Shown: positions 23,501-35,600 of the stretch, piece by piece | How positions within the stretch are numbered: position 1 is the stretch's first letter | How the letters are laid out: each line of letters starts with the position of its first letter | From: Nelumbo lutea | Lineage: Eukaryota; Streptophyta; Magnoliopsida; Proteales; Nelumbonaceae | Direction: 5' to 3' | Assembly: GCA_022828595.1 (NCBI GenBank) | Contig: JAKGHH010000002.1 | Span: 74,868,383 to 74,932,382 of the forward strand | Length of the DNA stretch: 64,000 nucleotides | Translations under genes and position numbers: made by a program | Notes under the pieces: generated by a model | Database searches by the model: none | What the model was told of the DNA's origin: nothing | What the model saw: only the letters and a program-made list of their open reading frames with translations

Positions 23501-26500
23501 ACTCTTCACCACTTCACTAAACTTCCTGAACCAAGCACACGGGGACTGTTTCAACCCATAAATTGCCTTCTTCAGTCTGCACACCTTACCATCCTCCCCT
23601 TGAGCAACAAACCCAGGTGGTTGCTCCATATATACGTCCTCCACAAGGTCACCATGAAGGAAAGCATTTTTGATGTCAAGCTGAAACAGAGGCCAATCAT
23701 ACATAACTGCCAGGGAGATTAGCACACAAACAGAGCCAATCTTAGTCACCGGAGAGAATGTCTCCATGTAGTCCACTCCATACAACTGTGAGTAACCTTT
23801 AGCAACGAGTCTAGCCTTTAGACGCTCCACACTACCATCTGGCAAGTATTTAACAGTATACACCCATTTATAGCCCACAACATGCTTACCAGGTGGGAGA
23901 GTAGTGAGCTCCCACGTTTGAGTATGTTGAAGAGCAGAGAGTTCCTCCTCCATTGCCTGCCGCCACCCAGGTGAACTAAGAGCTTCTTGGACATTGTTAG
24001 GTATGGAAATAGATGACAAAAGTGAAACAAACTGATGATGTGAGGCGGAAAGGCGAGATAATGAAACAAAATTAGAAATGGGATGAAGAGTAGAACTGCA
24101 TTTACCTTTCCGTAAGGCAATGGGTAGGTCAAGTTCTGAGGGTTTAGCAATAGGAGCCATGACAGGATCCGCAGATAAGGTAGAAGCTGGAGGAGGGGCC
24201 GGTGTCGTTCGACGTGTATACATTTGCTAGATTGGTGGTCGTTTAGTAGTGATCTGCACTGGATGAGGTGATGAGTCTACTCCAACAGGAACATCCGGAA
24301 TTGGATCACTGACAGGAAGAGGAAGAGGAAGAGGAAGTAAGGGTGGAGACAAAGGTGCTTCAGGTCTTGAGAAGAAGGGGACAAACTCAAAAAAGGTGAC
24401 ATCAAGACAGACATAGCACTTTTGAGTAATGGGATTATAACACTTGTACCCTTTTTGAGTCCGAGAGTAGCCAAGAAAGATACATTTAATGGAGTGTGCA
24501 TCTAGCTTGTCTATTCCAGGACTCAGATTGTGGACAAAGCACACATAGCCAAAGACATGAGGAGTTAATGGAAATGGAGATAAAGTAGGTAACAAGATAG
24601 AGAAGGGGGACCGACCATGAAGAATGAAGGAGGGCATCTGATTAATGAGAAAACATGCAGTGAGTACAACATCACTCCAAAACCATTTAGGAACATTCAT
24701 ATGATGAAGAATAGACCGAGCAATTTCAAGGAGCTGATGGTTCTTTCGTTCAGCCACCCCATTTTCTTGAGGAGTGGATGCACATGAGGTTTGATGAATA
24801 ATGCCATGCTGTTCTAAATACTATTGAAATGAAGTAAGAAAGTATTCACGACCATTATCTGAACGAAGGACTTTGATTGGAATACCAAATTGTGTACGTA
24901 TTTCAGCATGGAATTTTTGAAAAATGAAAAATAATTCACTTCTTTCTTTCATTAAGTAAATCCATGTCATCTTTGAACAATCATCAATAAAAGAGACAAA
25001 ATACTTGTACCCATTATAAGACTATTTTGATTGGGCCCCAAACATCGGAATGAACCAAAGAAAAACAACTCAACATATGACTTTCAACTCTAGGACTGAA
25101 GGAAACACGACGATATTTCCCAAACTGACATGGCTCACATTGTAAAACTGACAAATGACTCAAAGACGGAACTAATATCTTGAGTGCCTTGAGAGAAGGA
25201 TGTCCCAGTCGACAATGCCACTGTAGAGGAGTAAGTGAAGTCTGAAGAGCAATTGAGGACCCACCACCATCAAGATAATACAATCCACCGGCTTCAAGCC
25301 CCCTACCAATCTTCTTCCCCATCTTGAGATCCTGAAAAACACAAGAGGAAGGAAGGAAGGTAACAGAATAGTTAAGAGTCTTGGTTAATTTACTAACAAA
25401 CATAAGATTGAATGGAAACTTAGGTACATATAGAACAAATGATAAAGGAAGAGAAGCCATGTCAACATTACCAACACCATAGATGGGAGATGAGGAGCCA
25501 TTGGCAAGTGTAACAGTTGGTGATGTGGAAATTTCAAAAAGAGAAGAGAACACACCTAGAGTCCCCGTCATGTGATTAGAGGCTCCAGAGTCAATAATCC
25601 AGGCAGAGGTTTTAGATGACATGCAAGCAATGCCTGAGTGGGCAAGAGTAGCAGTGGTATGCTGTGAAATGGTTTGAAGGAACTGTTCATACTCATCATG
25701 CGGTACACTCACCATCTCCCTCCCAGAAGTAGATGTAGATGTGGAAGGAGTTAGGTCTGCCTGTTTACTGTCACTGATATCAACCTCACCAGCTACAGCA
25801 TGATTAGCCCATTTAGAGGAAGGGCCATGTAGATCATAACAGAAATTCACCGTGTGTCCTTCCCTGCCACAATGAGTACACTTCCTTGCGGAGTTACTCT
25901 TTCCTTTGCCACAGCCTCCCCCTGAGTCACCGACCACCACCCCGACCAAACATGGAACTGCCACGGCCTCCTCGGGAGGCATGTCCTCCCCCTCTTGTAC
26001 CATGTCCACTTCCTCTAGCTGTCACAAGTGCTGATCTATTAGACTGTGTGGGATTCTCTGTCTGTCCCAACGAAAACCTACGAAGCCTTGCAAATACTTC
26101 CTCAAGAGTAGGAAGGGTAGAGCTCCCTAATATTTGGGCTCTAACTGGTTCATACTCCGATTTCAACCCCACTAAGAATCTTGTAACATCTAGTTGTTCT
26201 CTCTGTTGTTGCTGAACTTTAACATCTGGAGTGAGAGGATGATAGACATTGAGTTCATTCCTTATATTCTTCATGCAGGCATAGTACTCTTCTAGGGTTT
26301 TGTTTCCTTGTTGCAAATCAAAGTATTCCTGATAAAGTTGATATACCCTTGTAGTATTATCTTGTCCAGAATACAGCTTCTTAGCATGTTCCCATATATC
26401 CTTAGCCGTACCTAGGAACATGAAGTTGGCACTAATTTTGGGTTCTATACTATTCCATAGCCAGGTCATGATTTGAGCATCTTCTTGTTCCCAATCATCA

Positions 26501-29500
26501 AACCCTGGAGAATCAACCGGTGGTTTATCTTCTTTTACAGGCTTCACTTTCCTCTTTGCCTTGAGGAAAACTTCCACTGATTTGGCCCATGGAACATAGT
26601 TCTCCCCATTCAGTTTAATTGAGGTCATCTGTACACCTAGGTAGTCAGAGGGAACCACCACACTAGGTTTTTGATCATTATATCCATCTCCCATCGCTGC
26701 CATGGTACTCTTTCACCGTTGCCTCTAACCTGAATTCTCAGTTACAAACTGAGTGCTGTTAATAGGAGTTTGATGTTCCAGCACCTATAGCAGCCCCTAA
26801 ACACAATTATAGGTACACAAGCCTTGTTCTTGTTCACACTACTACTGATTTCACAACACCACGAACCACATAAACATCAATTCAACACTTACTAATCACA
26901 TGCAAGCCCTCTTACAACCACTCAATAAAAATTGTGCATCACAAGCACCACCACATAGTCATATCTGTTACACCCAGTACAGACCTGTTTAACACCTTTA
27001 AGAGGGCACTACACGACCACAAGGAACTCGGCTAGGTCACTGCATTACACTTTACACCACTCGGTCACTTACAGCAGCCCTTGCACCACTCTGCAACTTA
27101 CAGCAGCCCCTACACCATTCGGTTATTGTACACACAGTCTGTTCTTGGGATTTTCTCCAAGAACTAGGGCAACAATAAACCTATTTCTCTAGGTTCTGAT
27201 CAGTACTAGCGGGTTCTTGAAGATTTTCTATCCAGAAATACCAGCAGCACAAGGAGAAGAAATAACCAACCTTCTTTTGAGAGTCTCAACGAACCATTCA
27301 CTGCTGAGGTCGTTTTTCTTAATGAAGAAGGTTATGTGCAGCAGAGAGAGACGAGCTGAGATGTTTCAGACCTAGGACGAACCAGTTTTCTCCATTGACA
27401 GCCCAGAAACGAAGAAAGAGAGGTCACTAACACTGCTGAGATGTTTCACGAACTGAAGTAGGTCAGGAACATGGCTCTGATACCATGTTTTGACTGCTGC
27501 TACAGTAACCCGAACCAGCAAGAGGAAGAAGAAGAGAAGAAGAAGGAAAAGAAGGGATTGTCAAATCTGATGGGTAAGCCCTATCAGTCGACCCCTTAAT
27601 AGTAATTAGTCTCTAATAATTTCTACAAAGACTAAACTTCCCTTACTTAAGTGTGGGGCAGAGTGTCTCTAATAAAACTGCCACATAAGCATACAACTTA
27701 ACAAAGATAAGATGACTAAACTACCCTTATTCGGCTCACTTTAACAGGACATAATATCTATTGCTACAGGAGGGTATCAGAAATTCCTTGTCAAGTGGAA
27801 AGGCAAGCCTATGTCTGAGAGTTCTTGGATCAATGCTGAAGACTTTCATCATCTCAACCCAGATCTTTATGAAAGGTACCATGCTTTTAAGTCGGCAGGG
27901 TCGAGTTCTTTCAATCCAAGGAGAGATGATAAGAACCGATCAGCACCCTTGAAGACTTATTCTAGAAATAAGAAGGCCTTACAATTGGTCCTGATATGGC
28001 ATAGTGATGGTACTTGGGATTTGGACTGAATTGAAATACCAAGGGTATTTTTGTTATTTTTGCAATTTCCTGTGGGGTCCAATGATAGGGTTTAAATTGT
28101 CTAGTTATAGTTATGTTTATGTTTAAAATTTCAGAGTCATTGCATAAGTAGGATTAGAGTAATTGAGTATTCTTTGAATTGAAATAGGATATGACAGCTT
28201 AGTTTGAATCCTACTAGGATTATTGAGTCTAACAGTTTTACTCCTAAGACTATTATGAGTCTAACAGTTTATTCCTAACTATGGTGAGTGATTCCCATGC
28301 CCTAGAGTGATTCTAGGCACCCTGTGAGTGATTCCAGGTATTTTCTCTCTTCTTTCTCTCCCTATTTTCTCTTTTATTCCTTCAAGAAGCCATTGCAACC
28401 ATCAACAGCCATAAAACTTTGATCAAGAAGACCATTCAACATTCTCTAAGGACTAGAATTGAGCTGGTCCTACATCACAAAGGGTGCCTAAGGTATCCTT
28501 CAAAGCATTTTTGAAGATTAAATGTCTAAATGAAGTTAGATGCTTCAACAAATACAAAATAATATAAGAAAAATTCAGGACATACAGGCATATTCTCAGT
28601 GTTACCCAATGCAGTCATCAAAGATGACCAAAACCTTAGGACACCCTTTGGCCGCTGAGTTGGTGACATAGCCATTGAGACCTTGAATTGGATTTCTGAG
28701 ATGTTTAATATCCTGCTTGTCAAGAAGATATTTTGATTCTAAGAATTCTAAGGAAAGAAAATCCTGAAAAAGAAACAAAATGTCAACTGGAAAATCACTT
28801 GGATTTCTTTGTAGTATACCCTATTTGTATAATTGGATCAACTGGCACAGCAGTTGTTTGACTGCCAAATAATCTACTTGGGTTAACTCGCTGGATCATT
28901 TCGTGGAGGCGCCATATGATGGGTTCATGGATGTTTATCAAAAATGCTGATTTTTCAGGAACCTGCTAGATAAAAGAAATTGAAAATCAAAACCAATATC
29001 AGTCAAACAAATAGAAAACCAAGTATCTGAAAAGAAAAAATTAAACTGAGAAAAGGAAAACAGTCCATACATGGAGACCAATATATGGATAGACACGTAA
29101 ATCTAGTAAACCATTTGATTGCATTGTGATAGACAATTTTAATATGTAATCAATTTGTTCCCCAACTCTTTGTGTCCTGAAGAGAACAGGCATTTGTGTC
29201 AATGGCAATTGGTTGTCCACTTGGATTGTTTGCATCCGTAACTTGATCCTGTCATATGATAGATGTAGAACAAGGATCATGGGTATTAGACACCATCATA
29301 GTTTCAGAAAATTTGATCAATTCTTTGCAAAGGCTGACAAGTATTTGTTGAAAGAAATCATACCTACTGATTCCAGAGCCCAAGCCACTCGAATGTGACA
29401 ACAGAAGATTCTGTATAGAAAGATAAAGTATCTCCTCAGGTGTGTGATCAATAATAGATAAGCCTATCTCTGCAAGCTCAACAAGAAAATGAAATTCACA

Positions 29501-32500
29501 ATCTGAATTAGAAATTGGTTGTTGATGTAGTGAATCATTTGTGGTTAGTTGAGGCAAATGTAATGAACTTCTAGGTACAGTTGCAGAGGTGTCATCTTCT
29601 GGCACCCAGTCGCTAATCTTAATCACATTGATTTTCTCTTCTTTCAGGACAGTAACACGTAAAGCCCTAACAGGGTCCCCCACAACATGAATGGGCTGGT
29701 AGTCAAAAATCTGATCAATATTATACTTCTCTGTTTTTAAGGGGTCAGTTCCATCCACCATGAATTCCAACAGTCGTTTTCTACCAATATCTTCCCAAAG
29801 AAATGAAGCTGCAGCATTAGGAAGAAGTGTCCACCAAAGATCACTTGTACTATCCACTTGTCGATAACGTACAGGTAAAAACATAGAACGGTTCTCGATC
29901 CTGTTAAGAATAATTAAAATTCACTTACAAATGGAGGAAAAAAAACTGGAACAAGCATGGCCAATTAGTGAAAGAAAAAGCAGAAGTGACATTATCATGT
30001 TAAACTTTTTTTATCACTTACAACTAATTAAATGTCTGTTGAGTTTATGCATAATAATCTAAACAAAATCAAATCATGAAAATATTAATGGATTAAATTG
30101 ATCGCAACTCACGTATTGCATTGCGTTACCGCATTGAGCTTCTTAATGGAACAATCATCTGGCGTGTCCATCACACACATAAATCGGCACTTAACCTCAT
30201 CACAATCTATCCTATTGCATTTCCACTAGAGACTTAGGAAGGGGTGTAGTAACTCATGCCCTCACAAGCACACATCAGGAAAGAGCAAGAACCCAAGTAT
30301 CGAGGTAATGACATGGGCACATGGTGACACCCGAATTGACTTTTAGATGGTGCATATTAGATAGTTTTGTAACAAACTCAGTAAAGGAACTTTCTGTTAG
30401 GGAAAAAACTTTTAGGAAAGCTATAAATAGGGGTCCCTTGAGAGGATCTGAATGATCATTTTCTTCACACACAGAGACCACGTGAACCCCTAAGGTTATT
30501 ACTTCTTGCATCCAGAGACTCCTTCCGTTTCCCTCTTAGATCTCAAAACTTAGACCTGAGGCCTCCCTCTCTGCAACCCTTTTATGCTCTCAACAACCAT
30601 CTTCACCCAGACATCTGCCATCTTTCAGGCAGACCTCTGCAGTGCCAAACCCTACTTGCCTACAACTCCAAATATGACAAGGATGCAAGGGATATATGAT
30701 ATGCATAAAGCATTTATGTCTTCTGTGTAACTATGTAGGACAGACTAACTATTAGCTTTGCTGATCATTGCCATGAGCTGAATTGAACTGATTGTTCAAC
30801 CTAGTTGGATCAACCTTGTTGATGTTAGGTCCAGATTTTTAAAATGTTAATTCATTTCAATATGGAGATTCTAGTCACTTTTCCTTCCACAAACTGAGAA
30901 AGTTGAATAATTAATACATTAACATTAACCTGTAAGGGCTTGAAAATGATGGTCGGAAAATAACTTCATAGTGTGAACTTGTTGCTCCACTTCGTATTTC
31001 TACACTTAGATACATCTGGTCACATCCTACATTGTTCTTCAAGGAGACACACATGACACCTTCACTTCCAATGCTAAATGGTGTACTCCATCCGTATCCA
31101 TCCACCCGCAACTGAAATCAAAGCCAAACAGCAGCCACAGTCAAGGTTTAAAGTATCAGAAACACAAAGTATATCGGAAAGACAATTTTAAGAAGCGTGT
31201 TGGGATACGTTTTGGATTTGCATAGATACGGATGAAAAACCAAGATACACATGGATACGTTATGAAACTCAAATAAATCCTAAAAAACATAGTAATAACA
31301 ATAATAACAAGGTATATATGACCATAAATAAGTTATTTAAACATAAAAACCTTACTTTAATGGTTTACATGAAGCGTGAGAGATTGGAACATAATCGGTA
31401 ATTGTTGAAAATTGAGGGAAAAACTAAAATGTATGCATATATACCTTACACATTGACTTTTAGAAAATCAAAATAATTTGTCATAATATGTGTTAATGTA
31501 TAAATTTTAATAATCAATTTTAGCATTTATTGACAAACATCTAGGGGTGATCATCTAGGTTCGCCCCAACTCGGAAATTCCAGGTTTGGAGTTGTGATTC
31601 GTGTTCAAGCTTGGCCCAATCCATATATTTAAATATATTATTTTCTATATAAATATTATAATATGACACTTAGAATATATATTATATATAACATTTTATA
31701 TTATATAAAATTATAAATACATAATGCATAAAAAAAATTTATATGCATAATTTACGTTATTTAATATAAATATTGTATATAATATTTTATACATAAAAGA
31801 CTTAGGACTGACTTGACCAATAATCACCCCAATAAACATCCACTAAAAGGAAAAGGTTTGTATAAGTGTGAAAATGGATAAAATCCATTTGAACAACAAA
31901 ATGGATTTGAGCGTAGTGGTGGATTCATGATCATTGTAAATGTATGACCAAGATTTAAATCTTCTTATAGACTACTTTAGCTTTAACACCCAAAATTATG
32001 TGCATTAGGTGTTAGAATGGCATGCCAATTTTGAAATTCAAATTCAAACTTGCCTTAAAGATTAAAGAGAGAGAGAGGTGGGAGTAAATAATGTAATTCA
32101 TAGTTGTCAAGGCGACGCGTAGGTGATGAGGTGCCCTTGACAAGGCGACGCCTAGTTGCCAAGCAGTTTTGTGTAATGTGTTATAAAATGCTTATATTAT
32201 TTTTTTATTTTTTGACATTATACTTATAAAATAGATATTATCAAACTAGAATATTCATTTTATGTGTTATACTAATTTTTTTTGTTATTTTGTTATTTGT
32301 TAAGGTTTAATCAACACAAAGTATCAATACATTGTGTATCGACAGATATGTATCGGTACTTATAATGATACTCCCCCTTTTTATTTTATTTTTTTGTTTT
32401 CAATTTCGTTTTAAATAAATTACATATATATATGTATTATTTAAAAAAAGGGATCCCGAAAACACCTATAAATAGGTGTACCAGGACCCCAAAGATACAA

Positions 32501-32667
32501 TATAATACGCCCGATACAGGGCATATCATATCAAAATTTTGATCCTTGATTAAACCCTCAAAGATTTCAAATCTTGGACCAATAAGCAAGGGAAGAACTT
32601 AAAATTTTTCTAATCAACACATTTTCTTCTTCCACATCTTCTTCTTCTTCTTCTTCTTCTTCTTCTT

Positions 32668-32698
<31 letters not shown>

Positions 32699-35600
32699 TT
32701 CCGCCTTTTCTTTTCTTCTTTTCCTATAACAAAAGTTGGGGTTCAGCCCTTGTTTTTTTCTGAATTTTCTTTCCTTTCTTCTTTTTTCTTCTCATAAAAC
32801 ATTGGTTTTCTAGGCCTAAACATGAAATTTATACTTCTCTTATGAAAATTATGTATAATTCTTAAGGAAAGATAGTTATGGAACCTACTACCTTACAATA
32901 TATGTTTTTACATAAAATAATCCATTGCTACTAGGCGACGAAGTGCCCCCTTGTCGCCTAGTCTCGCCTTACCTTGAAAGCTATGATGTAATTATACTAA
33001 TTAATGTGAGAGAGGGAGAGAAATTAACTAGAACGATTAGCAATAAAATAAAAATTAATGAGAGAGTAATTAAAGTAATTAAAGAGAGGGAGAGTAATTA
33101 ATTTGTAATGTATTAGCTGATGCATTAGATTATCGACTCGTATCAGGTACGTATCAATCGATATAGGCCCGAAACAGGCCGAAACGCTCCCATATTGGCC
33201 CAATACAGGTGAAAAGAAATGGAATGACTGGCTTTTATACGCTCCGTGTATCGGGTCTTTAATAGAATAATACATATTGGCCGAATACGGGCTGATACAT
33301 TGCGAAAGTTTGAACCTTGGCCACAGTTCAAATGGTGATTTGTTAACATTTATGCTTTGTTTGATTCCTCAAAAAATAAGTGAAACATTTTTGGAGGAAA
33401 TTCTTTGGTTCCTCTAGAAATAAGTTATGGAGATGAAGTTTAAGATTTTAAATCACAAGACACCTCAATTTTGTGTACACTAAAATGATGTTATTTGTTT
33501 TTGTTGTGGGGAATACTTTCCAAGGAAATTGTTTGGTTCCTATAAAGCTACTCAACTTTTTTATCCAAAAATAAAAAGCGAAGCTACTCAACTTTTGTTT
33601 TAGTAAGGAAATCCATTTTTCCTAATTTATTTATTTATTCTTTCTCAATTTTTTTTTTCATATCGTTTCTTTGCAACCATGCAACTTAGGGAACATAAGA
33701 ACCCAGCCTGACTGAATGCAAGGGTAACTTGCACTAACCGTTAACATTTCATCTTTGGCGGTAGATTTCCATTGAAATGGCATTGGAGGATCAGTCGGAT
33801 GAACATACTGTATTGACTGGGTCTCACATTGCTGTAAAGATAGACTCTGATTGGTCCTATTGATAAATAATGTGTGTGGTTGAAAATGAATGACCTGCAA
33901 ATAAACATATTTTATCAATTGATGTATCAGAAAATAAAAGGAGATTGCAGTAAACATAAAAAAATATAATAGCTTATTATACTTGCTGTATGAAAGGAAC
34001 AATTTAATTGTATATTAGAGAGGATATGACCTGATATTGTAAGGAAAGAACTGTCCATCCACATATTAAAATAAAGATAATTCTCTCTAGGCGTGTCAAA
34101 CATAGAACACACCCACCAATTCGTGTGACTCTCTTGTTTCTTCTTCTCTTCAACTGGAACTAACATGGTATCAAAGCAGGTTGCTCTTTGATCATCTTCT
34201 TGCTTCTTTGTTACTCTTTATGGGCAGTAATCTCATCTCTGTACTGAGATCTACTGCACTCTTCAACTGGTGGAATTGTGTAGGGTTGTTTTGATCAACC
34301 TACCTGCTGTTCAGACAGAGTTGCACAATCAGCAAGAGAGATTTCATAAGCTCTCTCTTGGGAGACCTCATATCAAGGCCAAACTTCAGATCTGGTGTCA
34401 CCTAGATCTGATCTCTCTTGTACAAATATCTCTTGCTTTGGTGAAGATTTGAAGGGGTTTTGACCTTTGATCCTCTCCCTTGGGCGGCTGCTACTTGTTG
34501 GATCGAGTGGTTAAGTGTTGGTGGGCTTATTTATCTTTTATGTTCCAGTTCTATTGTGTGTTTTGGGCCTAAACCTGTTTTATTATATTATGTCTAGGTG
34601 TCCCATCACTATCAGGGGCATTCTAGTCTATTCCTATAATATCTTATTGTTAATATATGTAATAGCTTCTAGGACCGGCTGAGAACACATTGCCACCCAT
34701 TCACAAGCTTCTTCGCTTCTCTTCTTCTTCTACTTCTGTACTTCAGTGAACATGGTATCAGAGCACCAATCGGCCTGACCGATTTCATCTAGTTTCTTTC
34801 CTTTTCCTTCTCTCTTCTATTTTTTCCTTCTTTTATCACTGCTACTGTGATGAAGCCCTAGGACTGATCGTAGACTACAGAAAGGTCTGTGTCTAGGGAT
34901 TTTCTTTGGGTTTAGGGACCAAGGAGAGGTTTTTCCAGCTGTTTATGCCCTACTAGTGGTTCTGCAGCAGTTAGTAGCCATTCAGCTACTAGAGAGATCT
35001 GTGTAGAACAGATCTAGGAAGAAGGACTGAGTGGACAGTCCTAGTTGCTGTCTGGGAGTTAGAACAGATAGCAGGGATGGTCACATCCCAGGTTTGACTT
35101 TCAGAAGTGGTGTTTTTGGCCATAGAAGCTGCTCTCAACCCAGAACTGGTTACAGAGAGTGTTTTTCAGTCTATTTGCAGAAGTTTTTTATCTGATATTT
35201 GAGTTCAGAGGTCTCAGGAACTACAGGAAGTTAATCTCATCCTAGTAACAGCTCTGGTAAGTCTGAAATCTTGTCCCTCTCGTTGAGATTACAGCTGTAG
35301 GTTGCTGTCAGAGGTAGAATATGTCTTCAATACCGGGAGAAGTGTCCTCTAAGGATAATAGAACTGGTGGGAGGTCTTCAAACCTGGAAAACCGAAATCT
35401 GCATAGCCTGCAGATCACTAGTGTGTTGTTAGATGAATACAACTTCCTGGGAACTTATGCGTTATATAGATGGACAGAAGAAAGAACCTAAAGAGAATGA
35501 TGCTGATTACTCAACCTGGCACAAGGAGAATGCTACTGTTATGTCCTGGTTGAAGAAGGCAGAGCTTTTAAGTTCTTGGCTGCCTAGACCCGATGTATGA

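Larger units (their letters stand above)
22229..27746 (-). mobile_element. Ty1/copia element, both LTRs present
   Basis: 5,518 bp. 3' LTR 22229-22489 and 5' LTR 27486-27746, each 261 bp and differing at about six positions by eye. Primer-binding site TGGTATCAGAGCC (minus) at 27473-27485; polypurine tract TTGAGGGGGAG beside the 3' LTR at 22490-22500. Gag to RNase H are in the right order but carry stops, frameshifts and a small RNase H deletion. Inserted in the gypsy element at 20351-28477. No clear target duplication. Confidence 0.9.
20351..28477 (+). mobile_element. Ty3/gypsy chromovirus, deletion derivative, with nested copia
   Basis: 5' LTR about 20351-20905 and 3' LTR about 28013-28477 share long stretches (AAGGGTATTTTTGTNATTTT, GTGAGTGATTCCCATGCCC). 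Gag, an integrase tail and a chromodomain lie between; protease, RT and RNase H are missing. A copia element (22229-27746, minus) sits inside it, just upstream of the chromodomain. The whole composite lies within a VPS13 intron. No target duplication was resolved. Confidence 0.8.
32099..32985. mobile_element. hAT-type MITE with 8-bp target duplication
   Basis: Ends CATAGTTGTCAAGGCGACGC (32099) and GCCTTACCTTGAAAGCTATG (ending 32985), imperfect inverted repeats with a CATAG/CTATG core. ATGTAATT flanks both sides exactly (32091-32098 and 32986-32993). The 8-bp duplication points to the hAT superfamily. It carries a GATACG-type repeat and a long (CTT)n run. Non-coding, in a VPS13 intron. Confidence 0.8.

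Noticed and set aside
25886..26215. Proline-rich plus-strand frame
   Set aside because: It is the antisense shadow of the Gly/Arg-rich Gag tail of the minus-strand copia.
28713..28741. Upstream acceptor TTTTTCAG at about 28742 for the VPS13 exon 28586-28712
   Set aside because: It gives stops in the frame needed; the acceptor ACAAGCAG at 28713 keeps the phase and produces the expected [12 protein letters not shown] motif.
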